Notes under the pieces: model-generated
What the model was told of the DNA's origin: nothing
The model's input: the letters and a program-made list of their open reading frames with translations, nothing else
Database searches by the model: none
DNA from: Phycisphaerae bacterium
GTDB taxonomy: Bacteria > Planctomycetota > Phycisphaerae > Sedimentisphaerales > Anaerobacaceae
Length of the DNA stretch: 64,000 nucleotides
Direction: 5' to 3'
Assembly: GCA_016782865.1 (NCBI GenBank)
Contig: JADHXR010000012.1
Span: forward strand, 1-64,000
Part shown: one piece after another, positions 17,773 through 25,630 of the stretch
Layout of the letters: the number at the start of each line of letters is the position of its first letter
Position numbering within the stretch: the first letter of the stretch is position 1
Program-made: the position numbers and the translations under genes

Positions 17773-18774
17773 ATGTTTACAAACAGAACAAATAGCAGCA
17801 CATGTCGAAGGTGGTTCAGCGCTCTTGTGCTCTTTTGCACTTGTGCACTTTGTTTCGCCGATAAGATCGTCCTCAAGGAAGGCCAGACGATCACTGGCGA
17901 TATTCTTGTGGAAAAGCAGGCGCAGTTGTACATCGATATCGGGATAACGGTCCTGACTATTCCAAAGGACAAGATACTCACGTACGAATATACCAAAGCG
18001 GGCGAGGACGCTGAGGATTCGCAAGCGAAGGTCGGCGAGGGGCCGCGGGTCACAAGCGGGCCCGAGCGGTTATACAAGACCGCCGAGCTTAAGAAGACCA
18101 CAATCGAAAAAAACGTGGCGACGGTTTCCGAGTCCGTCGTGATGATCTCCAGCCCGGGCGGCTCGGGATCGGGCTTTTTCATAAACGATCAGGGGTACCT
18201 GATAACCAACTATCATGTGATAGAGCGAGAAACGAGAATCGAAGTCACGATGTTCCAGAAAACCAAGAACGGCTTCGAGAGAAAGAAATTCAAGAAGGTC
18301 AAGATCGAAGCGATGAATCCCTTTGTCGACCTGGCCCTGCTGAAAGTCGAAGACCTCGGCGAGACAAAGATCAAGGCCGCTTACCTCGGCGACGTGGACC
18401 GCATCAAAGCGGGCGAAGACGTCTTTGCCATCGGCAATCCGCTCGGCCTGGAAAGGACCATCACCAACGGCGTCATCAGCACCAAGAACCGGGCCTTCGA
18501 GGGGCTCACTTATATCCAGACCAACGCCGACATCAACCCGGGCAATTCCGGCGGCCCGCTGTTCAATCTGGCCGGTGAGGTCATCGGCGTCACCAACATG
18601 GGATACATATTTCTCGGCGGGCTCGGGTTTGCCATTCCGGTCGACTATGTAAAGCATTTCATCGAAAACCGCGAAGCCTTCGCCTATGACTATGATCACC
18701 CGAACAGCGGCTATAGATACCTCCAGCCCGTCCGAAGACGCAACAAGGCCAAGCCAAAGTTAGGCTCTTTCTGA
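17773..18774 (+). CDS. HtrA/DegP-like trypsin-fold serine protease lacking PDZ domains
   Basis: AAGGA lies six bases before the ATG. The 333-residue protein has a signal peptide (WFSALVLFCTCALCFA), a small N-terminal domain (DKIVLKEGQTITGDILVEKQ onward, residues 30-75), then the protease domain from about residue 115. The catalytic triad is clear: His148 in TNYHVI, Asp186 in NPFVDLALLKV and Ser259 in NPGNSGGPLF. After the protease fold the chain ends in a short basic tail (RRRNKAKPKLGSF); there is no PDZ domain, unlike DegP or DegS. It is expected to act in the periplasm on misfolded or specific envelope proteins. It stands alone between rearranged DNA and thiC on the other strand. Confidence 0.85.
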   Translation: MFTNRTNSSTCRRWFSALVLFCTCALCFADKIVLKEGQTITGDILVEKQAQLYIDIGITVLTIPKDKILTYEYTKAGEDAEDSQAKVGEGPRVTSGPERLYKTAELKKTTIEKNVATVSESVVMISSPGGSGSGFFINDQGYLITNYHVIERETRIEVTMFQKTKNGFERKKFKKVKIEAMNPFVDLALLKVEDLGETKIKAAYLGDVDRIKAGEDVFAIGNPLGLERTITNGVISTKNRAFEGLTYIQTNADINPGNSGGPLFNLAGEVIGVTNMGYIFLGGLGFAIPVDYVKHFIENREAFAYDYDHPNSGYRYLQPVRRRNKAKPKLGSF

Positions 18775-19015
18775 AAACTCCGTCGTCGGCCCGAGAGCGA
18801 GCGGTTTTTCGCCTGGCAAAGACGGCGAAGCAGGCGATATTGGTTTTATCGTCGATGCAGTTCCCGGCGCGCCGGGACAGTCAGGCGGAAAACAAGCCGT
18901 TGCGAAGCCAGATCGAGTTTCCAGACAGAGCCTGTGCGAGAGCACCAAAAGGTGACATGCGATATTTCGCACCATTTTCCTAATCGGTCTTCCAGGGCCA
19001 GGGAATCACTCTTGC
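18775..19015. other. convergent intergenic region
   Basis: No gene seen. It contains a perfect 14-base palindrome CCCGGCGCGCCGGG at 18863-18876, between the 3' ends of the protease gene and of the thiC side. Confidence 0.4.
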
Positions 19016-19057
19016 TCAGAACCCATAGCCGGCTCCGCGAATTGTCTCGATGCGGCT
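19016..19057 (-). pseudogene. possible remnant of an OmpR-type response regulator C-terminus
   Basis: Directly after the thiC stop, in the same frame, the codons read SRIETIRGAGYGF and then stop. This matches the last strand and wing of OmpR/PhoB winged-helix proteins (typically ...IxTVRGxGYxF). Nothing upstream of it survives because thiC occupies that sequence. It may be debris from a replaced gene, or chance. Confidence 0.35.
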
Positions 19058-20380
19058 TTAAGTCCGCGCCGTTCCCTGGGGTTTGAACGCTTCGCGGATT
19101 TCCTTGTTAATCCTGACGCTGCACCAGGCCTTACCGCACATCGAGCAATAATCGGCCGACGACGATTCGCCGGCGTTGATTTCCCTGCAGACCTCGTCGT
19201 GCATCCTTTCGGCGGTTTGCGGATCGAGCGACTCGCCTAGATGAGTCTTCCAGTTCAAATCCGTCCGGGCGATGCTCAGTTTCCTGTCACGCTCGGCGGC
19301 GCCTTTTAAGCCGCGAGCAACATCGGCAGCATGGCCGGCGATCTTCGCCGCGATCACGCCGACCCGAACGTCATCGGCATTGGGAAGACCGAGATGCTCT
19401 CTCGGCGTGACATAGCACAGGAACGATGCGCCGTAAAACGCAGCGGCCGTTCCGCCGATCGCCGAGGTTATGTGGTCGTAGCCCGGAGCAATATCGGTCA
19501 CCAGCGGACCCAGCACGTAGAACGGGGCGCCGTGACAAATCTCCTGCTGGATTTCCATATTGTGCTGTATTTGGTCGAACGGAACATGGCCGGGTCCCTC
19601 AACCATGACCTGGCAGCCTCGTTCCTGCGCTCGTTGCGTAAGCTCTCCGAGGGTCCTTAGCTCCGCGATCTGCGCCTCGTCGGTGGCGTCCGCGATTGCG
19701 CCGGGCCGAAGGCCGTCGCCCAGAGAAAAACACACATCGTACTCGGCCAGAATGTCACACAAATCGTCGAACATCTCATACAAAGGATTCTGCTTGTTAT
19801 GGTAAAGCATCCACTTGGCCAACAGCGCTCCGCCCCGGCTGACGATGCCAGCCACGCGATTTTCGAGCAAAGGCAGATGCTCCTTCAGGACGCCCGCGTG
19901 AATCGTGAAAAAATCCACGCCCTGCCTGGCCTGCTTTTCGATTATCTTCAGGATGATCCCGCTGTCTATGTCCTCGACGCCTCGGTCCTCGATGATCTGG
20001 TAGATCGGCACCGTCCCGAAAGGAACCGGACACTGCGACAGCAACTGCTTGCGAATTTCGTCGAGGTTTCCCCCCGTGCTCAAATCCATAATCGCATCGG
20101 CGCCGGCGTCCAGGGCGGCCTGCATCTTTTCGAGTTCTCCCTCGACCGAACTGCGAACGTTGCTCGTACCGATATTGGCGTTGACCTTCGTGCTGAGCAC
20201 CCGTCCTATCCCGGCAGGCGCGAGATTAGTCTTCAGATGCAGCTTGTTGGCGGCAATCACCAACCGACCGGCGGCAAGCTCGTCGCGAATAATCTCGGCA
20301 TCAACATTCTCGGCATTGGCGACGAATCTAACCTCGTCGCTGACTGTCCCGCCTCGTGCAATATCTAATTGTGTAGCCAT
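19058..20380 (-). CDS. thiC: phosphomethylpyrimidine synthase (thiamine biosynthesis)
   Basis: Radical-SAM enzyme that rearranges aminoimidazole ribotide to hydroxymethylpyrimidine phosphate, the pyrimidine half of thiamine. The 440 residues match the usual length of the shorter ThiC type. Recognisable stretches are [72 protein letters not shown] and the iron-sulphur cluster motif CSMCGKAWC near the C-terminus. GAGGAAC lies upstream of the ATG. The gene is preceded by a TPP riboswitch and a terminator-like hairpin, so it should be switched off when thiamine pyrophosphate is abundant. No other thiamine genes are in the window. Confidence 0.97.
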   Translation of the reverse strand: MATQLDIARGGTVSDEVRFVANAENVDAEIIRDELAAGRLVIAANKLHLKTNLAPAGIGRVLSTKVNANIGTSNVRSSVEGELEKMQAALDAGADAIMDLSTGGNLDEIRKQLLSQCPVPFGTVPIYQIIEDRGVEDIDSGIILKIIEKQARQGVDFFTIHAGVLKEHLPLLENRVAGIVSRGGALLAKWMLYHNKQNPLYEMFDDLCDILAEYDVCFSLGDGLRPGAIADATDEAQIAELRTLGELTQRAQERGCQVMVEGPGHVPFDQIQHNMEIQQEICHGAPFYVLGPLVTDIAPGYDHITSAIGGTAAAFYGASFLCYVTPREHLGLPNADDVRVGVIAAKIAGHAADVARGLKGAAERDRKLSIARTDLNWKTHLGESLDPQTAERMHDEVCREINAGESSSADYCSMCGKAWCSVRINKEIREAFKPQGTART

Positions 20381-20527
20381 TTGTTGTTCCTCGTCTATAG
20401 TTCTACCGCAGAGCCCGCTGAGAATCAGGATAGTTGTTCACCATTCTGATGATTCCACTCTTGAGTACTTTGACGTTGAAATTGGTCGATAGAATCACCA
20501 ATGATGCTATCTGTTATGCTGTCCAGC

Positions 20528-20572
20528 TTCTCTCTCTCTGTCATCTCAGCGTTCTCCGCGTTCTCGGCGGTT
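20528..20572. repeat. nine-base-period repeat in the thiC leader
   Basis: Read on the minus strand the leader contains CCGAGAACG, CGGAGAACG, CTGAGATGA and CAGAGAGAG in succession, a degenerate nine-base tandem repeat. It lies between the riboswitch terminator and the thiC start. Confidence 0.6.
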
Positions 20573-20582
20573 AACATAAAGC

Positions 20583-20609
20583 AAAAAATCGCTCCTGCTC
20601 CGAAGCGAT
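20583..20609 (-). terminator. riboswitch-associated intrinsic terminator
   Basis: On the minus strand ATCGCT (20604-20609) pairs with AGCGAT (20588-20593) and is followed at once by a run of six T. It starts about 43 bases after the aptamer, where the expression platform of a transcription-terminating riboswitch would be. Confidence 0.6.
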
Positions 20610-20651
20610 CAAATCTGGCGATCCTCAATTCATAGACATTAGCCAATCACT

Positions 20652-20747
20652 TTCCTACGCAGGCCTAGCCGCCTTCTCCGGCGACCGTCCTGATCAGGTT
20701 CAAAGGGTTGTTTCTCAGGCCCGGCTATTCGCGGGCCACCCCTAGCG
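20652..20747 (-). promoter_or_regulatory. TPP (THI-box) riboswitch controlling thiC
   Basis: The minus strand shows the conserved TPP aptamer blocks in order: GGGGTG, then CTGAGA, then ACCCTTTGAACCTGATC, with a GCGTAGG closing segment. The aptamer lies between the end of the FAD-dependent oxidoreductase gene and thiC, on the thiC strand, with a terminator hairpin following. TPP binding would favour termination before thiC. Confidence 0.95.
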
Positions 20748-20757
20748 AACGCTCTCA

Positions 20758-22701
20758 TTATAGCCGGGCGCCGACCGGAGTCAAACAAATCCCTGCCCTG
20801 GACAGCTCACCGTTTTTGGTTGTCTGCAGGTGCAGGATAGAACGGTACTTGCTCACATCATAATTCGACGATACCGAAACCTCGGCCTCCAGCGCCAAAT
20901 TGCGCCCTGCCCTCTCGAACCATTTAGCCGCGTCCTCGCCGAGCATCAGTTTCTTGAGTGTCTCAAGGTGGTCTGCATACACGCCGCGAGGAGTTGCGTT
21001 GTGTTTCTTGCACAGAGAAGCCGCCAGGCCAACCACTTCGCCCATCATGCCGCAGGTCCGCATCACCCGCACCGCCCCGAGGGCCTCGTGTGTGACGCTG
21101 ATGTCGCGACCCGCCATGAACAGATTCCGGATATTCCGCGAGTACAGGCACCGGTACGGAACCCAGTATGGTTTGTCGAAGTGCGTGTAGTATGCCTTTG
21201 AGATGAACTCGTCGCCCTCAAAGCCCTTGTCGTACAGCGGGTCCGGCAGATGCAGGTCTATGCTCCACGTAGCCGGAACACATCGATCCGGATACTCGAC
21301 ATTATTGACGATGTCCTCTTTGCACAGAACGACGTCTCCCAACAGACGCCGCGACTCTCGCTTGCCCGATATGTACGCCGCCCAGTTCAGCTTGTGATTC
21401 GGGTACAGGCCGCGGGCATTTTTCAGCGCATCCCACGCGCCGTACATCGCCCGGAAATTCAGGTCCCGGATGTGCTCGCTCTTTTCGATAGGATCGTGGT
21501 AGAAGCCGCTCTCCCAGTACCAGCCGCCCAGGTTCAGCTCCTTGTCCGGAAAGGGCTTGTCGCTCAAATCAATCGCCCACGGACACCGGGGGAAAGAGAC
21601 AGGCTTGCCCGTGTCGATAACATTCCACAGGTTGCATCGACCCATGTGACCGTCGAGGGTCATCTCGTGATCGGCGCCGGCTAAGAAACCGATGCAGCCG
21701 TCACCGGTGCAATCTACGAAATACCTGCCGGCAAAACGCAACTTCTCGCCGGTCTTTGTATGCTGGGCGACCACCGCGGCGATTTCCTTATCCCGCGTCT
21801 CGACCCGGTTGGCGCGGTAGTTCAGGAACAATGTTATGTTCTTCTCGGCCCGGACCAGATCGATTCTTCGTTGATCTTCGTAAAGGTCCGCCGTGTTCGT
21901 CGGGCCGTAGTGTGCCCGCCGGGCTGGCTCGAGTTCAGCGACAATATCGCCGATTAGCGGATACGGCTCATAGTTGGTCTCGCCACCCAGCCACACGCGC
22001 ACCTCCGAGCTGTTGTTGCCGCCCAATACCGGCCGGTCCTGGATCAGGGCCACCTTCACTCCACGCCGTGCCGCGTTTATCGACGCACAGGTTCCGGCGA
22101 TTCCTCCACCGACAACTACCAGATCGTACTGACCCGCCTCGATCGGACCGGCGGGCAGACCAAGTAGTCTTCGCCGCCACGTCGTCATGGCTGGATCGCT
22201 GTTGGGCGGTTTGAAATCAAGGTCCTTTGTGAACAGAATCGCGTCGCAGCGTCCCTCGAAACCGGTCAGATCGTGGAGACCCAGCGTAACGGCCCGCCCC
22301 TCTATGTTGACGGTCCCGCCATCCTGCCAATGCCACTCGGCATTTCTTGTGCCGAACGTCGCGGTCAGCGTCCTGCCCGCAACGCTTACCTGAAATCGCC
22401 CCGGAGAGTCCGGGACTTTCCATTGAGCAACCCAGTCGCGCGTTCTGACCCAGACCCTGTATGTCCCCCGTTCCGGGAACAGAACGTCGGTAGTCGCATC
22501 GGCTATCGGCGTCCCTAATCCATGAGCCATGACGAAAGGCGATCCCATCTGGTCCATGAACTGCTGATCAACGACCCATCCGCCCAGGTTGTCAAAGCTC
22601 TCGGCTTCAACGAGCAGTTCTGCCGCCGGAGCCGGCCTCGCCGCTAAACAGGTCCGAAGAGTCAATCCACAAAGCAGTATGGAAACGATTCTAAATCTCA
22701 T
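20758..22701 (-). CDS. exported FAD-dependent oxidoreductase (xanthan-lyase-associated type), 3'-truncated
   Basis: The start at 22701 is chosen for GGAGG nine bases upstream and the signal peptide that follows (MRFRIVSILLCGLTLRTCLA). The 647-residue product has an N-terminal beta-sandwich (about 25-180, AELLVEAESFDNLGGW onward), then an FAD-binding Rossmann domain opening YDLVVVGGGIAGTCASINAA with a later LFMAGRDISVTHEALGAVRV. This arrangement is common in planctomycete polysaccharide-degradation genes annotated as FAD-dependent oxidoreductases. The end, LALEAEVSVSSNYDVSKY, looks like the first strands of an F5/8 type C carbohydrate-binding domain that is cut short, just before the thiC riboswitch. 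It is divergently arranged with a pseudopilin gene. Substrate unknown. Confidence 0.8.
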   Translation of the reverse strand: MRFRIVSILLCGLTLRTCLAARPAPAAELLVEAESFDNLGGWVVDQQFMDQMGSPFVMAHGLGTPIADATTDVLFPERGTYRVWVRTRDWVAQWKVPDSPGRFQVSVAGRTLTATFGTRNAEWHWQDGGTVNIEGRAVTLGLHDLTGFEGRCDAILFTKDLDFKPPNSDPAMTTWRRRLLGLPAGPIEAGQYDLVVVGGGIAGTCASINAARRGVKVALIQDRPVLGGNNSSEVRVWLGGETNYEPYPLIGDIVAELEPARRAHYGPTNTADLYEDQRRIDLVRAEKNITLFLNYRANRVETRDKEIAAVVAQHTKTGEKLRFAGRYFVDCTGDGCIGFLAGADHEMTLDGHMGRCNLWNVIDTGKPVSFPRCPWAIDLSDKPFPDKELNLGGWYWESGFYHDPIEKSEHIRDLNFRAMYGAWDALKNARGLYPNHKLNWAAYISGKRESRRLLGDVVLCKEDIVNNVEYPDRCVPATWSIDLHLPDPLYDKGFEGDEFISKAYYTHFDKPYWVPYRCLYSRNIRNLFMAGRDISVTHEALGAVRVMRTCGMMGEVVGLAASLCKKHNATPRGVYADHLETLKKLMLGEDAAKWFERAGRNLALEAEVSVSSNYDVSKYRSILHLQTTKNGELSRAGICLTPVGARL

Positions 22702-22729
22702 TGAAGTACACCTCCACAAAGCTATTTTC

Positions 22730-22758
22730 TGTACAAATTGCATCCACTCGGTTATACT
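22730..22758 (+). promoter_or_regulatory. candidate promoter of the first pseudopilin gene
   Basis: TGTACA (22730-22735) and TATACT (22753-22758) are 17 bases apart, in the 100-base gap between divergent genes. The -35 match is only four of six. Confidence 0.45.
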
Positions 22759-22801
22759 ATTATTGTTTCGCATCATCAAGACTCGGGCCTGAGGAGGCCG
22801 C

Positions 22802-23578
22802 ATGGGGACCATGAAAAAGACGAGAGCCTTCACTCTCATAGAGCTTCTGGTAGTCATCGCTATCATCGCACTGTTGCTCGCGATCCTGATGCCGGGCCTC
22901 CGCCAAGCTAAAGAACTGGCCAGAGAGGTAGTCTGTAAGAGCCATCTACAGCAATGGGCTATCTGCATGGAGATGTACACCTCCGAGTACGACGGCAAGT
23001 TCATGCCCGGCATTGACGAGGACTGGGCCACGGGTCAATACTCCTGGATATATACCCTGATTCCATATTACAACGACACGGACATCCGCCTCTGCCCCAA
23101 GGCCAAACGCACCGTCGAGCAGGGCGGCACGCTACCCTACTCCGCGTGGGATGTCAGCAAGACCAATCCCGACTCTTTTTCGCTACTCATCGAGCCGACG
23201 TTCAAGATCGGCAGCTACGGTATCAACTGGTGGGTCAACGACAGCGATCTGGTCAACGGCAACCACGACGTTAAGAACAAATGGCGACGCACCGGCCAGA
23301 AGATGCCCGGCGAGATTCCCGTCCTGATGGACTGCGGCTTCATGCTCGCCCGGCCAGAGCCCTCGGACCCGGCGCCGGCCAACGACGGAGAATTCCTCTG
23401 GGCCTTCGGCGGCGGCATGAGGCGCGTCTGCACGAGCCGCCACACGGGCGAAGTCAACATACTTTTCATGGACTTGGCCACGCGCAAGATACGCCTGAAG
23501 CAACTATGGCGCCTCAAGTGGCACCGCACGTTTACTGCGGCCGAACCTCAATGGCCCCAGTGGATAGAGAGGCTGTAG
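22802..23578 (+). CDS. pseudopilin-like protein with prepilin N-terminal methylation motif
   Basis: GAGGAGG lies five bases before the ATG. The 258-residue protein begins MGTMKKTRAFTLIELLVVIA, a type IV prepilin/pseudopilin leader with the cleavage-site-plus-Glu5 pattern (A-FTLIE) and a single N-terminal helix. The body is the globular domain that is common in planctomycete prepilin-like proteins (CKSHLQQWAICMEMYTSEYDG, FPxxDxxLCPKA-like LCPKAKRT) and ends with a variant DG-type tail (NILFMDLATRKIRL, with DL in place of DG). Such proteins are highly multiplied in these genomes; most are thought to be secreted or surface-displayed by a type II-like system. It shares an intergenic promoter region with the FAD-dependent oxidoreductase. 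Confidence 0.85.
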   Translation: MGTMKKTRAFTLIELLVVIAIIALLLAILMPGLRQAKELAREVVCKSHLQQWAICMEMYTSEYDGKFMPGIDEDWATGQYSWIYTLIPYYNDTDIRLCPKAKRTVEQGGTLPYSAWDVSKTNPDSFSLLIEPTFKIGSYGINWWVNDSDLVNGNHDVKNKWRRTGQKMPGEIPVLMDCGFMLARPEPSDPAPANDGEFLWAFGGGMRRVCTSRHTGEVNILFMDLATRKIRLKQLWRLKWHRTFTAAEPQWPQWIERL

Positions 23579-23765
23579 AGCAGGAAAATCCGAAGCTCGA
23601 AACCCTAAATCCGAGACAATATCGAATGTTCAAAGCACGAATTCCAAAACATCTGATCGAACGCCGTTTTGAATTTCGGTAATTTAGTGTTTGAATCCAT
23701 TCGGCGCTGCTCAGGACAAGCTTGTTTCGTATTTCGATATTCGGATTTCGTGCTTGCCAACCCGT
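23579..23765. repeat. imperfect inverted-repeat element (about 190 bases)
   Basis: Between two convergent genes lies a stretch whose left part (AAATCCGAAGCTCGAAACCC, then AATATCGAAT) is roughly complementary to its right part (CGTATTTCGATATTCGGATT), with GTTTTGAATTTCG and CCAAAACATC flanking the middle. The right part also holds CGCTGCTCAGGACAAG, similar to segments seen in other spacers here. I interpret it as a non-coding interspersed palindromic repeat. Short open frames in it are not genes. Confidence 0.6.
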
Positions 23766-24916
23766 TACGGCCTCTGCAAAAAGACGCGCACGCCCTTTTT
23801 GTTCGATGTCACGATATCGAGCGTGCCGTCGCCGTTCATGTCGATAACCTCGAACTGTGTCCCTACCCCTGAGTCGTCGTCGATCTCGTGCAGTACGAAC
23901 TCGGGTGCGCCTGTCTCGGGGCGGCGCAGCTCGAACCAATAGAGCATCGCCGGGTCAAGACCTCCGGGGTCTTTGCCCTGATGCGCAAGGTGACGTTTGC
24001 CTGTCACCAGGTCCATGACGCCGTCGCGGTTCATGTCAGCCAGAATAATCGCGTGCGGCTGGGAATATTTCTTCGAGATCAGGTGCTGCTTGAAGTCCGA
24101 GCCGTCCTGCTCGAACCACCAGATGCCGTATCTGTGAGCCGAACTGGAGATCACATCGCTGTCGCCGTCACCATCCACATCGTAGACAAGCATGTTGGCG
24201 CAGTCCTCGCCGAGGTTGGCCGGGTGAAACTTCCAGTTGGCGCGGGTGCGCTTCCGCGGGGCCTGCCACCATCCTTCGTTGACGAGAACGTCGCATCGTC
24301 CGTCGCCGTTGATATCGCCGGCGCCGAGGCCGTGGCTGTACTTCTCCGTCCCCGGGGCATCCGGACCGGAGGCGATGATGTTCATCTCCCACAGACCCTC
24401 GAGGTCCTTGGGAATGCCGAACCATGCCATCTGCCCTTTGGGCCTGACCGCGAACACCAACGCGGGCTTGCCATCACCCAGCAGGTCGGCAAAGATCGGC
24501 GTCTCGTTGCACGCGCTACCGACGACCATGCGTTCCTTCCAGTGGCCGGCTCTGTTCTTCGGGTTCTCGTACCACAGACACGGCCCGTCCGGCAGGCCGA
24601 TGACGATCGAATCTATCCACCCGTCGCCGTTGACGTCCTGGGCGAAGTTAGCAAAGCAATTGCTGTAACCCTTCGTGCCGTCGTAGGCGCCAACCTTACG
24701 GACTTCGCTCATCTTCTTGAAGTCAGGCCCGGCGTACCACACGTCGCCCGAGAGGATATCAAGCTTGCCGTCGTGGTTGACATCCCCGACCGCGACACCT
24801 TCGGCGCGGAAGGTCCTGTCCACGACAATTCTCTCGAAGCTCACCTTCGGTGCCGACGTCGAGATGCTGCACAAAAGCGATAATACCACCAATAGAGACA
24901 CCCATGCTGCTTTCAT
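23765..24916 (-). CDS. exported FG-GAP/VCBS repeat protein
   Basis: The start at 24916 has GGAGG six bases upstream and begins a signal peptide (MKAAWVSLLVVLSLLCSIST). The 383-residue protein carries seven FG-GAP-type calcium loops: GDVNHDGKLDIL, QDVNGDGWIDS, a diverged ADLLGDGKP, GDINGDGRCDVL, YDVDGDGDSDVI, ADMNRDGVMDLV and IDMNGDGTLDIV. These form a beta-propeller like the integrin alpha N-terminal domain. No catalytic motif is visible, so a binding or structural role outside the cytoplasm is likely. The neighbouring pseudopilin genes and the adjoining interspersed repeat give no functional link. Confidence 0.85.
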   Translation of the reverse strand: MKAAWVSLLVVLSLLCSISTSAPKVSFERIVVDRTFRAEGVAVGDVNHDGKLDILSGDVWYAGPDFKKMSEVRKVGAYDGTKGYSNCFANFAQDVNGDGWIDSIVIGLPDGPCLWYENPKNRAGHWKERMVVGSACNETPIFADLLGDGKPALVFAVRPKGQMAWFGIPKDLEGLWEMNIIASGPDAPGTEKYSHGLGAGDINGDGRCDVLVNEGWWQAPRKRTRANWKFHPANLGEDCANMLVYDVDGDGDSDVISSSAHRYGIWWFEQDGSDFKQHLISKKYSQPHAIILADMNRDGVMDLVTGKRHLAHQGKDPGGLDPAMLYWFELRRPETGAPEFVLHEIDDDSGVGTQFEVIDMNGDGTLDIVTSNKKGVRVFLQRP

Positions 24917-25072
24917 AATAACCTCCATCTTGCCCAGTTCCAAAATTCCGGTTGCGAACAGCCGTCATTATAGTGCCTCGCGCCCCCGGGGCAAACAAAT
25001 ATCTGAGCCTTGAGTTGGGTCCTCGCATCTGCAAATTCCCAAGAAAATCAGCCGAATATGCCGAAAGTTTGA

Positions 25073-25101
25073 TTGACATGAGAACACTTTTGTGATATAA
25101 G
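25073..25101 (+). promoter_or_regulatory. strong sigma-70-type promoter of the pseudopilin-Hint gene
   Basis: A perfect TTGACA (25073-25078), a 17-base spacer and TATAAG (25096-25101). Transcription would start near 25108, leaving an untranslated leader of about 520 bases before the ATG at 25631. Confidence 0.7.
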
Positions 25102-25129
25102 CGTAGTTAGCTGTAGGTAGGTTCGCGGC

Positions 25130-25420
25130 TATTTATATCTTGAGTCGTTATCATATTTGTTCGTCATATCATATCTTGACCGCACCTGCCTGATGAGACG
25201 TTCTTTTTCAGTTTGGCCTATACTTTAGTCGAGGGTTGCTTTGCGCAAACGATTTGCGCCGTCATGGGAAAGACCGACGAGAGTAGGCAGGTCTGAAAAG
25301 CCTATCATAATTCAAGTTGTCATCATATTTGCCTGTCGTTTCATATCTTCGACCTGCCTGTCACAGATTTGATTCGGCCTTTGCGGCCTGCGGCGCGCAG
25401 ATTGCGCGGAGTCTCTCAGG
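25130..25420 (+). ncRNA. candidate structured leader RNA made of two diverged tandem copies
   Basis: The leader holds two related segments. Both have CATATTTG (25152 and 25324), then a TCATATCTT block, then a CTGCCTG block, then a GGCCT segment, then a hairpin: GCGCAAA-CGA-TTTGCGC at 25243-25259 in the first, CGCGCA-GAT-TGCGCG at 25394-25408 in the second. The two hairpins keep pairing and a three-base loop with different bases, as expected for a conserved RNA structure. I do not recognise it as a known riboswitch class. It precedes the pseudopilin-Hint gene. Confidence 0.45.
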
Positions 25421-25630
25421 ATTCTGAGCTGGTTTGAACCGACCGTTTTTGAGCGAAGAAAGTAGAACAATGGAGATTCGCCAAGAAGCGGCGTTGAGTT
25501 AGTTTTGGCAGGGACTTTTTTGATGCGATCCTGGTAGTCTATTTGCACTTATCTTTATCGAAGCGATTGAAAAAACGTGCTCACAAACGGTCGGCCAAGC
25601 GAATCTCCGAAGGCATTAAGGAGAAAGAAA

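Noticed and set aside
18863-18876. Palindrome CCCGGCGCGCCGGG as an operator or recombination site
   Set aside because: GC-rich palindromes of this kind also occur inside genes of this window (for example in queA near 46755), and nothing around it supports a function.
23888-24883. Open frame of 331 codons opposite the FG-GAP gene
   Set aside because: The FG-GAP loops on the minus strand are unmistakable, and the plus-strand frame only mirrors them.
25130-25420. The pseudopilin-Hint leader as tandem c-di-GMP or glycine riboswitches
   Set aside because: Conserved core bases of those aptamers are not found; only the tandem arrangement is similar.
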